A stretch of 23,575 nucleotides of DNA. Origin: DATAXV01 sp036272915 (GTDB lineage Bacteria; Chloroflexota; Dormibacteria; Dormibacterales; Dormibacteraceae). Both the position numbers and the translations under genes were made by a program. Below are positions 1 to 7,120 of this stretch, in pieces. Under the pieces are notes generated by a model that was not told the DNA's origin, searched no databases, and saw only the letters and a program-made list of their open reading frames with translations. How positions within the stretch are numbered: the stretch's first letter is position 1; each line of letters opens with the position of its first letter. The DNA lies in assembly GCA_036272915.1 (NCBI GenBank), contig DATAXV010000024.1, positions 1 to 23,575 of the forward strand, given 5' to 3'.

Positions 1-80
1 CCGAGATGGAAAGCATCGGCGAGCAGGTCGCCGAGCTTCTCCTTCAGGAGGGGGATGCCAACCCCGACGCCTCCACCTGA
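1..80 (+). CDS. C-terminal end of an unidentified protein (partial)
   Basis: An open frame runs in from the left edge and stops at TGA 78-80. The visible 25 residues (from codon 3-5) read as one amphipathic helix, EMESIGEQVAELLLQEG, followed by a polar tail. Codon use is high GC3, as expected for a real gene. The helix resembles the C-terminal helix of several enzymes, including porphobilinogen deaminase, but this is too short to assign. It is probably the true end of a gene because decayed sequence starts directly after the stop. Confidence 0.5.
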   Translation, partial: EMESIGEQVAELLLQEGDANPDAST

Positions 81-183
81 CAACCCCCCGAACTCCGCGC
101 GCCCCCGCCCGTCCCCTCTATGCGTTTATCCGGGGGAAGTAACTAAGAACTACATCGACCGCAATCGGACCCCCCGATGCGGG

Positions 184-350
184 TCAGGTGATGGGGTCGA
201 GCCTGAACATCGCCAGATTCGCGGCCGCGCGCTCGAACGCCGCCGGACGACGCCGGTCTGCAGGAAGAACCGGACCCCGTACGGCACCAGGCGCGGAAAC
301 TCGCGAGCGATCGCGGCTCGATCTGCGGGAGGCAGCTCCACCACGCTCCC
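184..350 (-). pseudogene. Frameshifted C-terminal remnant of an unidentified gene
   Basis: Read on the minus strand from about 350, one frame gives a protein-like stretch (DGSVVELPPADRAAIAREF, then PRLVPYGVRFFLQTG). It degenerates near 236. The neighbouring frame then continues plausibly as AAFERAAANLAMFRLDPIT and ends at a TGA at 184-186. Joining the two by one frame change gives a coherent C-terminus of about 55 residues, which suggests a broken gene. I do not recognise the family, and no convincing N-terminal part was seen beyond about 385. A sequencing or assembly indel is possible. Confidence 0.3.
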
Positions 351-438
351 GTCCAGGGGCCTTGATCGCCTCGTCACACGTTGATTCGGTAGCAACCGGC
401 GGAGTGTCGGACGTGGGCGACGAGATGACGATGGGGCC

Positions 439-564
439 ATGGCCAAGTCGTACTACAGCTCCGTCGTCGACCGGCCGGCCGCGACCGTCTGGTCCGCCGT
501 CCGCGACTTCGGCGCCTACCCCCCCCCGTGGCGGTGCGATCGGTCCTCTCGACGCGCTCCCTGA
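439..564 (+). pseudogene. N-terminal fragment of an SRPBCC (polyketide cyclase/START-like) protein
   Basis: From ATG 439 the frame encodes MAKSYYSSVVDRPAATVWSA and then VRDFGAYP. This is the typical first beta strand and helix of SRPBCC ligand-binding proteins, in which aromatic residues are followed by D-x-P-A-x-x-VW-xx-V-x-D-F. Homology ends at a run of eight C bases (about 520-527), after which the frame gives unrelated residues and stops at 564 after 41 codons. The family is usually about 140 residues, so more than two thirds is missing. Either an indel in the homopolymer plus later deletion or an assembly error could explain it. No convincing ribosome binding site is present. Confidence 0.45.
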
Positions 565-681
565 GCAGCGCCACGGCGTCTGGCAATGACCAGGTATCGG
601 TGCAACGGCCGAGGACTCGCACCCACCTCGGCGCAGGAGTGACGGCCGACGGGCGGGACCGCGGCCAGGGAGAAAGTAGCG

Positions 682-849
682 ATGTGGGCTGACTTCCGTG
701 ACCCGGTTGGAGACCGGCGGCCGCTCCAGGAGCAGGAATGCGAGCGGCGATCGGAGGAGGTGGAGCGGTTCGCCAGGGACGTCGCGGCGCCGTACTGGCG
801 CGCGGTGGCGGAGGCGGTCCGCCGCCGGGGTTGGCTGCTCGAGCGTTGA
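682..849 (+). CDS. Small 55-residue hypothetical protein
   Basis: ATG 682 follows GGGAGA with about 9 bases of spacing. The frame runs 55 codons to TGA 847-849 with consistently high GC3. The protein is very charged (MWADFRDPVGDRRPLQEQE at the start) and looks mainly helical, ending VAEAVRRRGWLLER. There is no signal peptide, membrane segment or known motif. It lies between pseudogene fragments, so it may itself be a remnant, for example the C-terminal helix of a lost gene. I do not recognise it. Confidence 0.35.
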   Translation: MWADFRDPVGDRRPLQEQECERRSEEVERFARDVAAPYWRAVAEAVRRRGWLLER

Positions 850-865
850 TGGCAAGGATCCGCCG

Positions 866-1024
866 GGCGGTGGCCATCGTCGGGTAGCCGCCGAAGGCCG
901 GATCAGGGTTGGGCTCCCCGGTCCAGCCGAGGAGGCCGGAGTAGAACTTCCTCGCCGCCTCCGGGTCGCTCGTCGAGAGGTCGAACCAGATCGGCTTGGC
1001 CGAAGTGCTGACGGTGTCGCTCAT
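866..1024 (-). pseudogene. Truncated VOC/glyoxalase-family protein (N-terminal remnant)
   Basis: From ATG 1024 (AGGAG lies about 11 bases upstream) the minus strand encodes IWFDLSTSDPEAARKFYSG and then LLGWTGEPNPDPAFGGYPTM. This is the classic first half-module of a glyoxalase/bleomycin-resistance (VOC) protein: a hydrophobic strand, a D-x-x-A-x-x-FY helix, and L-G-W. After about residue 52 the frame turns into proline/arginine-rich noise. Members are normally 115-130 residues with a second beta-alpha-beta-beta-beta half carrying the remaining metal ligands, so this gene has lost most of its length. The intact start and upstream site indicate recent decay. Confidence 0.6.
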
Positions 1025-1425
1025 GGCGCCGTTCGCTCCTGTTGGGTTCGGGTTGACTCCGAGGCAAGCGGGCTATGAGGGCAGCTACCCCGCCTTCCAG
1101 CGCTAGCTGGGGGTGATGCGGCCGGGTCCTTGGCTAGAGGAGGGGGTCCCGATCCGGCTGCCCCGCTATCTCGGGTGGCCGGCGGGACCGGATCCGGGAC
1201 GGACCACGGGATCGTTGGGCCCGCCGCCGAACGAGTTTTCCACCAGACCCCTTCGACACTTCAGCTCCGAGCGCGGCTACCAGATAAAGAGTCCGACCTC
1301 TAGCCGGTCCGCGGACGCCCGGACGGCGTCGCCCCAGTCCCGCCCAGACTGGATTCAGGGTCTCCCGTGCGACGGCCCCAAAGTGATCGAGGACCAGACA
1401 CACGATTCAGAGGAGGAACCATCCG

Positions 1426-2181
1426 TTGGGAAGACTTTCCGGCAAGCTCGCCGTCGTGACGGGGGCGGCGCGGGGCATCGGGCGGGCGATCGCGGCCGGC
1501 TTCGCCGCCGAGGGGGCGGCGGTGGCCCTTTTCGACCGCAATGGCGAACAGCTCGACGAGGCCGTCGGCGAGATCGGACAGCGTGCATATGCGGTGAGGG
1601 TGGACGTGACCGAGGAGGCCAGCGTGGAGGCCGCTTTCGCAGCGGTCCGCTCACGCAGTGGCCGCATCGACGTGCTGCTCAACAGCGCCGGCGTCCAGCT
1701 CATCGGCCGCGACGGCCCCGCGCATGAACTTCCCCTTGAGGTCTGGCAGCAGACCATGGCCGTGAACCTGACCGGGATGTTCCTGACCTGCAAGCACGGC
1801 ATCCGGCTCATGCTCGAGGGCCAGGGCGGCTCCATCATCAACGTCGGCTCGCCCACCGGGCTGGAGGGTTCGGCGCTCGGCTTCGACGCCTACTCGACCT
1901 CGAAGGGAGGCGTCTTCGCGCTGACCCGGATCCTGGCCACCGAGTACGCGGGGCGCGGGATCAGGGTCAACACGCTCGTCCCCGGCTGCACGGAGACCCC
2001 CCTCATCACCGATCTGCTCAGCGATCCGGCGGCAAGGGAGAGGCTGGTCTCGGCGGTGCCGCTGGGCAGGCTGGCGAAGCCCGAGGACTACGTCGGCATC
2101 GCCACCTACCTGGCCGGCGACGAGTCGTCGTTCGCGACCGGCGCCTCCTTCGTCATCGATGGCGGCCAGACGATCGCCTGA
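1426..2181 (+). CDS. SDR-family NAD(P)-dependent oxidoreductase
   Basis: A 251-residue classical short-chain dehydrogenase, probably cytoplasmic. The cofactor motif TGAARGIG is at residues 12-19. Asp37 at the end of the second strand suggests NAD over NADP. NSAG is at 86-89, followed by catalytic Asn114, Ser142, Tyr156 and Lys160 (YSTSK). The C-terminal IDGGQTIA is typical of complete members. TTG 1426 is chosen because AGGAGGA (1411-1417) sits 8 bases upstream and the family length fits. The gene ends 4 bases from the stop of the convergent GH140-like gene, next to a sugar-acid dehydratase. A role as a sugar or aldose dehydrogenase is inferred from this context. The substrate cannot be read from the sequence, and 3-oxoacyl-ACP reductase-like activity is the usual generic alternative. 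Confidence 0.9.
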   Translation: MGRLSGKLAVVTGAARGIGRAIAAGFAAEGAAVALFDRNGEQLDEAVGEIGQRAYAVRVDVTEEASVEAAFAAVRSRSGRIDVLLNSAGVQLIGRDGPAHELPLEVWQQTMAVNLTGMFLTCKHGIRLMLEGQGGSIINVGSPTGLEGSALGFDAYSTSKGGVFALTRILATEYAGRGIRVNTLVPGCTETPLITDLLSDPAARERLVSAVPLGRLAKPEDYVGIATYLAGDESSFATGASFVIDGGQTIA

Positions 2182-2187
2182 GCGATC
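2172..2187. terminator. Hairpin across both stop codons of a convergent gene pair
   Basis: GATCGC (2172-2177) and GCGATC (2182-2187) form a perfect 6-bp stem with a CTGA loop. It spans the TGA of the SDR gene and reaches into the stop of the GH140-like gene on the other strand. There is no T-run on either side, so a function as a bidirectional terminator is only a possibility. Confidence 0.25.
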
Positions 2188-3451
2188 AGCCGGACGACAG
2201 GAGGAGCAGGTCGGAGGTGGTGTCTGGCATCGACACGGTGGAGACGCCGTCGACGACCGAGATCTCCGGCACCAGCCAGCGACGCGCCCCCAGGTCGACC
2301 CAGGCGTTCCTCCGGCCGCGGAGGTCGAGGTTCAGCCGCAACTGCGAGGGAACCGGCTGGTACACGGCCACCACCGAGCGGTCGGCTGACGCGACCGCGA
2401 CCACGTCCTCGGGCGCTTCGACGAGAAGATCGCAGGAGGGCGCCGTCCGGTGCAGCCCGTAGAGCTCGAACACCGTGCGGGCGAAGGCGACGTCCCCGGC
2501 ACCGGGCAGGTCCAGGGCCGAGGACCATGGATACGGCTCACTCGACGACGCGGTCGAGGTGAAGTGGTCTCCCGGCCGGTGCCACGACCACAGGCCGTGC
2601 GCGCCGTAGGTGACCCCGGCCCCGGCGCCGGAGAAGAGGCTCTCCCAGGTCGCCCACCTGACCTCGGCGGCACTGAAGCGCCCCCGAGCTCGGAAGTGGC
2701 CGTGGCCCTCGTAGCAGGGCTCGCCGTTGACGACCGGGCGGCGAGGCGTCTTGGCGGCGAGGAGCCGGGCCAGCTGAGGCGCGCGGTCCTGCCGCTCCCG
2801 CTGATGCCCTGACTGATACATGTAGAAGTCGAGCGCGGGCATCTCGGCCAGGGCGTTCGGGAGGTCGGCGTGGTCCGGGGCCGTGTGCAGGGTGGTGAGC
2901 GACTCCGGCAGCAGCGAACGCGCCAGGCGGAGCACGTGTCCGTAGTAGCGGACCGTCTCCCCCGCCCAGTCGGTGTCGCCGCTCACGATCAGGATCGGGG
3001 CGGGGTGGCCCAGGACCGGAAGCGCCCGGCGCAGGTAGGCGTCGACCTGGTCGAGCGTCATCGATTGTCCGGTCCTCCTCGCCGCCCAGGTCCCGGGCAC
3101 GTAGTTGCACCAGAGCAGGACCAGCGCCGGGACCAGCCCCTCGCGGCGGACGACCTCGAGCATCTCCGCCGCCCGGCTCAGGTACGCGTCCTGGGGCCGG
3201 GCGAAGTCGAACCCACCGTCCCCGCGCTCGAAAGGCATCACCTCGCCGGGCGAGTCGGAGCGGTCGTGGACGATCGGCAGGAGGCTGATCTGGAGCGCGG
3301 TGAAGCCCTGCTCCCGCCGCCGCCGGACGTATCCCCGCCACTCCTCCAAGGAGGCGTTGGTGAAGGCCGCCCACACCGTGTCGGCGAGGTAGAAGAAGGG
3401 CTTGCCGTCGCGCAGGAAGTGGTCCCTTCCCGGGGAGATCGACAGTGTCAT
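2186..3451 (-). CDS. DUF4038 / GH140-like (apiosidase-like) glycoside hydrolase
   Basis: A 421-residue protein with the DUF4038 signature: an N-terminal D-G-K-P-F-F-Y-L-A-D-T-V-W segment (about residues 15-27), then a TIM-barrel region, then a C-terminal beta domain of the collagen-binding-like type found with it (YQPVPSQLRLNLDLRGR, about 365-381). Candidate catalytic acids are Asp159/Asp161 in VSGDTDW and Glu244 in VNGEPCYEG, by analogy with the known GH140 apiosidase family. The ATG at 3451 overlaps the TGA of the upstream dehydratase (ATGA), with GGAGGGG before it, so translation is coupled. No signal peptide is visible, so the enzyme should act in the cytoplasm on imported oligosaccharides, unlike secreted Bacteroides apiosidases. 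The exact sugar is unknown. Confidence 0.85.
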   Translation of the reverse strand: MTLSISPGRDHFLRDGKPFFYLADTVWAAFTNASLEEWRGYVRRRREQGFTALQISLLPIVHDRSDSPGEVMPFERGDGGFDFARPQDAYLSRAAEMLEVVRREGLVPALVLLWCNYVPGTWAARRTGQSMTLDQVDAYLRRALPVLGHPAPILIVSGDTDWAGETVRYYGHVLRLARSLLPESLTTLHTAPDHADLPNALAEMPALDFYMYQSGHQRERQDRAPQLARLLAAKTPRRPVVNGEPCYEGHGHFRARGRFSAAEVRWATWESLFSGAGAGVTYGAHGLWSWHRPGDHFTSTASSSEPYPWSSALDLPGAGDVAFARTVFELYGLHRTAPSCDLLVEAPEDVVAVASADRSVVAVYQPVPSQLRLNLDLRGRRNAWVDLGARRWLVPEISVVDGVSTVSMPDTTSDLLLLSSG

Positions 3452-4662
3452 CGAGGCCCCTCCGCTCCGCCCTCAGACGCGCCGTAGGGCCACCGGCGGC
3501 GGGACTCGATCTTCCCCTCGTCGAGCCGGATGCCGAACCCGGGCAGCGAGGGCACGGGGAAGGACCCGTCGACCGGCCGCGGCGGGTCCACCTCGAAGTG
3601 GTGGCGGCGTGGCATCCCGTGGATCAGGTACTCGACGAGGGGGCAGGTCGCCGGCGACTGGCTGGCAATGACGTGGATCGCCGCGTGAAGGCCGTGACCG
3701 TGCGGGATGACGGGGATGCCGAAGGTCTCCGCCAGAGCGCAGATCCGGGTCAGCTCGGTGACCCCGCCGCACCACTCGGGGTCGGCCTGCAGGACGGACA
3801 GGATCCCCTCGCGGAGGTAGGGCAGGACGTCGGCGCGGTCGTAGAGGTGCTCGCCGGCCGAGATCGGGACCTCGGTGCTCTGCCGGAGCATCCGGAAGGC
3901 GTCGAACTGCGTCGGCGAGAAGGGCTCCTCCAGCCAGGTCGGGGCGAACCGCTCCGCCTGGCGCGCCCAGGCCCTGGCGTAGGCCAGGTCCCAGCCCATG
4001 AAGGCGTCGAACATCAGGGCGATGTCATCGCCGGCGCTGGTCCTCACCGTCTCGGTCATGGCCAGGTTCCGCTTCATCCCCTCCGCCCCGTCGGCCGGGC
4101 CGAAGGCGAAGAACCACTTCTGGTGCCGGTAGCCCTCCCGGGCCAGCCGCTCGATCAGGGCGGCGATCTCCTCATCGTCGTGGCGGGTCCCCAGGGTGCT
4201 GGCGTAGGCGCGGAGCTGGCTTCGCGAGGGACCGCCGAGGAGCTGGTGGACGGGGGCCTCGAACACCCGGCCGCGAAGATCCCAGAGGGCGTTGTCGACG
4301 GCGCTGATCGCCATCTTGAAGTGGCCGTGCCGGGAGTGGCGGTCGAGGCGGTAGAGCTGGTCCCAGATCACCGACCCGGCGAGCCCGTCCCGCCCGATCA
4401 GGAAGTCGGCCAGCTGGTCGACGATCACCCAGGCCGCGGAGCTGTCGATGGGGCCGTAGAGCCCTTGGACCCCGGCGTCGGTGCGGATGGTCAGGTAGAG
4501 ATGGCGGAGCTCGCCCGCCGCCGGCGGCGCGATGGACGCCTCACCCGGCCGGCGGTAGGCGTCGAGTGGCCGCACCTGCTGCTGCATCCGCCCGCTCGAC
4601 GGCGGCGCCGCCCCCCGCAGCTCATCGACCTCGACGGCGGTGATCCTTGCGCTCCTGGTCAC
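3448..4662 (-). CDS. Enolase-superfamily sugar-acid dehydratase (L-rhamnonate dehydratase-like)
   Basis: 404 residues from GTG 4662, which has GGGAGGTGCGA just upstream; longer readings into the MmcQ region look non-coding. The fold is mandelate racemase/enolase: an N-terminal capping domain, then a barrel with Lys182 (HQKW), metal ligands Asp219 (MFDAF), Glu245 (WLEEP) and Glu271 (AGEH), Asp294 (QADPEWCGG) and catalytic His321 (PHGHG). The pattern K-W-F-F...G-P-A-D-G, D-x-x-W-C-G-G and the late PVDGSFPVPSLPGFGIRL segment match L-rhamnonate dehydratases. Such enzymes turn an aldonic acid into a 2-keto-3-deoxy acid. It is coupled by ATGA to the GH140-like gene. The likely job is the dehydration step of a non-phosphorylative sugar pathway. 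Exact substrate (rhamnonate or another aldonate) is not resolved. Confidence 0.9.
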   Translation of the reverse strand: MTRSARITAVEVDELRGAAPPSSGRMQQQVRPLDAYRRPGEASIAPPAAGELRHLYLTIRTDAGVQGLYGPIDSSAAWVIVDQLADFLIGRDGLAGSVIWDQLYRLDRHSRHGHFKMAISAVDNALWDLRGRVFEAPVHQLLGGPSRSQLRAYASTLGTRHDDEEIAALIERLAREGYRHQKWFFAFGPADGAEGMKRNLAMTETVRTSAGDDIALMFDAFMGWDLAYARAWARQAERFAPTWLEEPFSPTQFDAFRMLRQSTEVPISAGEHLYDRADVLPYLREGILSVLQADPEWCGGVTELTRICALAETFGIPVIPHGHGLHAAIHVIASQSPATCPLVEYLIHGMPRRHHFEVDPPRPVDGSFPVPSLPGFGIRLDEGKIESRRRWPYGASEGGAEGPR

Positions 4663-4799
4663 GCTCGCACCTCCCAGTCCGGTTCCAAGGGCCGCCACGA
4701 CACGGTCACGGCCTCGATCGATTCTCTCCCCACCGGCGCCACGCCCGCCGGCCTGCCGCACACTGCTGGTATGAATCCCGACGCCCGGGGAGGGCGAGG

Positions 4800-5183
4800 G
4801 TGACCGACCGGGAGGACGTCCGGCGCATCGCCCTGGCGCTGCCCGGGGTGCACCAGGAGGAGGGACAACTCGGCTTCCTGGTCGACCACCCCGCAAAGCC
4901 CAAGCGGTTCGCGTGGACCTGGTGGGAGCGGGTCCAGCCGCGCAAGCCCAGAGTGCCGCGTCCCGAGGTCCTCGCCGTCCGCGTCGCCAACCAGGAGGAG
5001 AAGCAGATCGTCCTCGCCTCCAATCCCGAGAAGTTCTTCACCGAGCCGCACTACAACGGGTTCCCGGCGGTCCTGGTCCGGCTCCCGGCGGTGGACGCCG
5101 CCGAGCTGGAGGAGCTGCTCATCAACGCCTGGCGCTGCCGGGCCTCGGGCTCGCTGATCAAGGAGCTCGACCGGCGCGGCTGA
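4800..5183 (+). CDS. MmcQ/YjbR family protein
   Basis: 127 residues from GTG 4800, preceded by GGGAGGGCGAGG. An ATG at 4771 opens only a 10-codon out-of-frame peptide. The sequence has the YjbR/CyaY-like fold signature: an N-terminal helix with ALALPGV-H-x-E (about residues 9-18), strands with FAWTWWERV, then EVLAVRVANQEEKQ, NPEKFFTEPHYNGFPAVLVRL and a terminal helix with E-L-L-I-N-A-W. Members are small cytoplasmic proteins often called DNA-binding, but with no firmly shared function. The gene is divergent from the dehydratase with 137 bases between starts and ends 16 bases from the convergent exporter gene. It is probably unrelated to the sugar genes. Confidence 0.88.
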   Translation: MTDREDVRRIALALPGVHQEEGQLGFLVDHPAKPKRFAWTWWERVQPRKPRVPRPEVLAVRVANQEEKQIVLASNPEKFFTEPHYNGFPAVLVRLPAVDAAELEELLINAWRCRASGSLIKELDRRG

Positions 5184-5199
5184 GGCGGGAGGCGCCCGG

Positions 5200-6945
5200 C
5201 TACTCCCCCACCGCCTCGGCCACCGGCTGAGACTCCTCAGTGACGCCCGGGATCTCGTCCTCGCCGCCATCGACGTAGCGGCCGCCACGCGACCACGAGG
5301 CGAGCGCCGCGATCAGGCAGGCGATCATCGCGAACGAGAGCGCCTCGTGGAGCCCGGAGTGGAACGGCGGCGCGATCAGCTGCGGGAAGAAGCTGCGCCC
5401 GGTGATCACCGCCGCGTTGTGGGCGGAGAGCTGGGTCAGCACCTTGGCCCCGAGCAGGTGCTGCATCGGGTCGTAGCCGAGGAAGGCGGCGAACAGGATC
5501 GACACGGCGGGCAGGTGGGCGACGTGGCCGGCGACCGCGGCGGAGACGCCGTGCGCCTCGAGGCCGGCGGTCATGGTCTGAGGCAGCGCCGCCGAGAGCC
5601 CGATGATCATCAGCGTGAAGAAGATGCCGATGGAGAGCACCTGGGCCGAGTTCTGGAAGGTCTGGTTCATGCCCCCGCCGACGCCCCGGGCGCTGGCCGG
5701 CAGGCTGTTCATCACCGCCGCCCGGTTGGGCGACATGAAGGCACCCATGGAGAGACCGGAGAGCAGAAGGATGAAGAGGAAGGCGAGGTAGTTGAAGTCG
5801 ACCGGCAGCATCTGCAGGGCGAAGAAGACGACGGCCGAGCCGATCATCCCTCCGGTCGCCAGCGGGCGCGCTCCGATCCGGTCCGACATGATGCCGGAGA
5901 TGGGTCCCGCGAGCAGGATGCCGAGGGTGAAGGGCAGCATGTAGATGCCTGCCCAGACTGGGGTGCTGCTGAAGCTGTAGCCGTGCTCGGGCAGCCAGAT
6001 GCCCTGCAGCCAGATCACCAGGGTGAACATCATCCCGCCGCGGGCGAGCGCGGAGAGGAAGGATGACAGCGAGCCGAAGGTGAAGGCCCGGATCCGGAAC
6101 AGGGCGAGCCGGAACATCGGCGCCGCCAGGCGGGTCTCGAGGATCCCGAAGGCGAGGAGCAGGGCGGCGCCGATGGCGATCGAGCCGAGCACGAAGGGGT
6201 TGCCCCAGCCCATCGAGCTGTGGCCATAGGGCTGGATCCCGGTGGTGATGCCGATCATGACCAGGATCAGACCGACGGCGAAGGTGATGTTGCCCGGCCA
6301 GTCGATGGGTGCGCGCTGGCGGACGCCGAGCTCCTTGAGCCGGAGGTGCGCCCAGACCGTGCCGAAGAGGCCGATCGGGACCGAGATCAGGAAGACCAGC
6401 CGCCAGTCGATCGGGGCCAGGACGCCGCCGACGACGAGGCCGACGAACTGCCCGGCCGTCGCCGAGATGCTGTTGATGCCGAGCGCCATTCCCCGCTGGT
6501 GCCGGGGGAAGGCATCGGTCAGGATCGCCGCCGAGTTGGCGAACAGGAACGCGGAGCCCAGGCCCTGGACGACGCGCATCCCGATCAGGTAGATCGCCGC
6601 CGGCTGGCCCGTCATCCAGTCGATGCTGAGCAGGAGCGAGGCCAGGGTGTAGACGGCGAAGCCGAGGTTGTACATCTTGACCCGGCCGAAGAGGTCACCC
6701 ATCCGGCCCAGGCTGACCACCAGCACGCTGCTGACGATGGCGAAGCTGAGGACCATCCAGAGCAGGTAGAAGCTGTTGGCGGCCTTGAGCGGGTCGAGCT
6801 TGATGCCCCGGAAGATGGCGGGCATCGCGATCAGGGTGATGGAGAGGTCGATGGCGGACATGAAGACGCCCAACGTGGTGTTGGAGAGGGCCACCCACTT
6901 GTAGTTGTCCTGCCCGCTCCGACTCCCGACGCCCTCAACTGCCAT
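5200..6945 (-). CDS. MFS transporter, DHA2 (EmrB/QacA-like, 14 helices)
   Basis: 581 residues with about 14 hydrophobic segments, the length and layout of DHA2 drug:proton antiporters. Visible family signs are an early membrane-embedded D in SAIDLSITLIAMPAIF, a motif-A loop (GRMGDLFGRVKMY) and a long antiporter motif-C-like region (GINSISATAGQFVGLVVGG). ATG 6945 has AGGAGGT with 6-7 bases of spacing. The C-terminus is a charged tail (DGGEDEIPGVTEESQP). It stands alone, and its upstream region carries a strong inverted repeat typical of TetR or MarR operators, so inducible export of a toxic compound is likely. Substrate is unknown. Its nearest same-strand upstream neighbour is the amidohydrolase, 175 bases away. 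Confidence 0.93.
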   Translation of the reverse strand: MAVEGVGSRSGQDNYKWVALSNTTLGVFMSAIDLSITLIAMPAIFRGIKLDPLKAANSFYLLWMVLSFAIVSSVLVVSLGRMGDLFGRVKMYNLGFAVYTLASLLLSIDWMTGQPAAIYLIGMRVVQGLGSAFLFANSAAILTDAFPRHQRGMALGINSISATAGQFVGLVVGGVLAPIDWRLVFLISVPIGLFGTVWAHLRLKELGVRQRAPIDWPGNITFAVGLILVMIGITTGIQPYGHSSMGWGNPFVLGSIAIGAALLLAFGILETRLAAPMFRLALFRIRAFTFGSLSSFLSALARGGMMFTLVIWLQGIWLPEHGYSFSSTPVWAGIYMLPFTLGILLAGPISGIMSDRIGARPLATGGMIGSAVVFFALQMLPVDFNYLAFLFILLLSGLSMGAFMSPNRAAVMNSLPASARGVGGGMNQTFQNSAQVLSIGIFFTLMIIGLSAALPQTMTAGLEAHGVSAAVAGHVAHLPAVSILFAAFLGYDPMQHLLGAKVLTQLSAHNAAVITGRSFFPQLIAPPFHSGLHEALSFAMIACLIAALASWSRGGRYVDGGEDEIPGVTEESQPVAEAVGE

Positions 6946-6994
6946 GTGTGTACCTCCTGAACCGGGCGAGCTCGCTTTACCGACCCGCTACCCC

Positions 6995-7021
6995 TTCTTA
7001 GTTAGTGAGCCAAACTAAGAA
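6995..7021. promoter_or_regulatory. Operator-like inverted repeat upstream of the DHA2 exporter
   Basis: TTCTTAGTT (6995-7003) and AACTAAGAA (7013-7021) are a perfect 9-bp inverted repeat with a 9-base spacer. It starts 50 bases upstream of the exporter ATG in an AT-rich island within high-GC DNA. The form is that of a TetR/MarR-family operator overlapping a promoter. The regulator is not encoded next to it. Confidence 0.6.
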
Positions 7022-7120
7022 CCTATCCTCCATCGTAGCGCACGGCCCTCGGGGCTCGCCAGGAGCGGATCGGCCACTCCGCCGAACTCGACCGGCGTCG
7101 TCGGAGGGCCGGGCCAGCGG

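Larger units (their letters stand above)
81..1425. other. Degenerate region without an intact recognised gene
   Basis: This stretch of about 1.3 kb contains the three remnants and one small ORF listed separately. Between them (351-438, 565-681, 850-865, 1025-1410) no frame on either strand gives protein-like sequence: translations are rich in R, P, G and S, as expected for non-coding high-GC DNA. No tRNA-like, insertion-sequence or inverted-repeat boundaries were seen. Bases 1025-1410 must contain the promoter of the downstream SDR gene, but I could not place -35 and -10 boxes convincingly. Confidence 0.5.

Noticed and set aside
3445..4803. Long + strand open frame (over 450 codons) opposite the dehydratase
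   Set aside because: It is the complement of a clear enolase-superfamily gene; its translation is G, P, R and V-rich with no motif, a usual high-GC shadow.
5347..6960. Long + strand frames opposite the exporter gene
   Set aside because: They are E/D/R-rich antisense images of membrane helices with no family motif.
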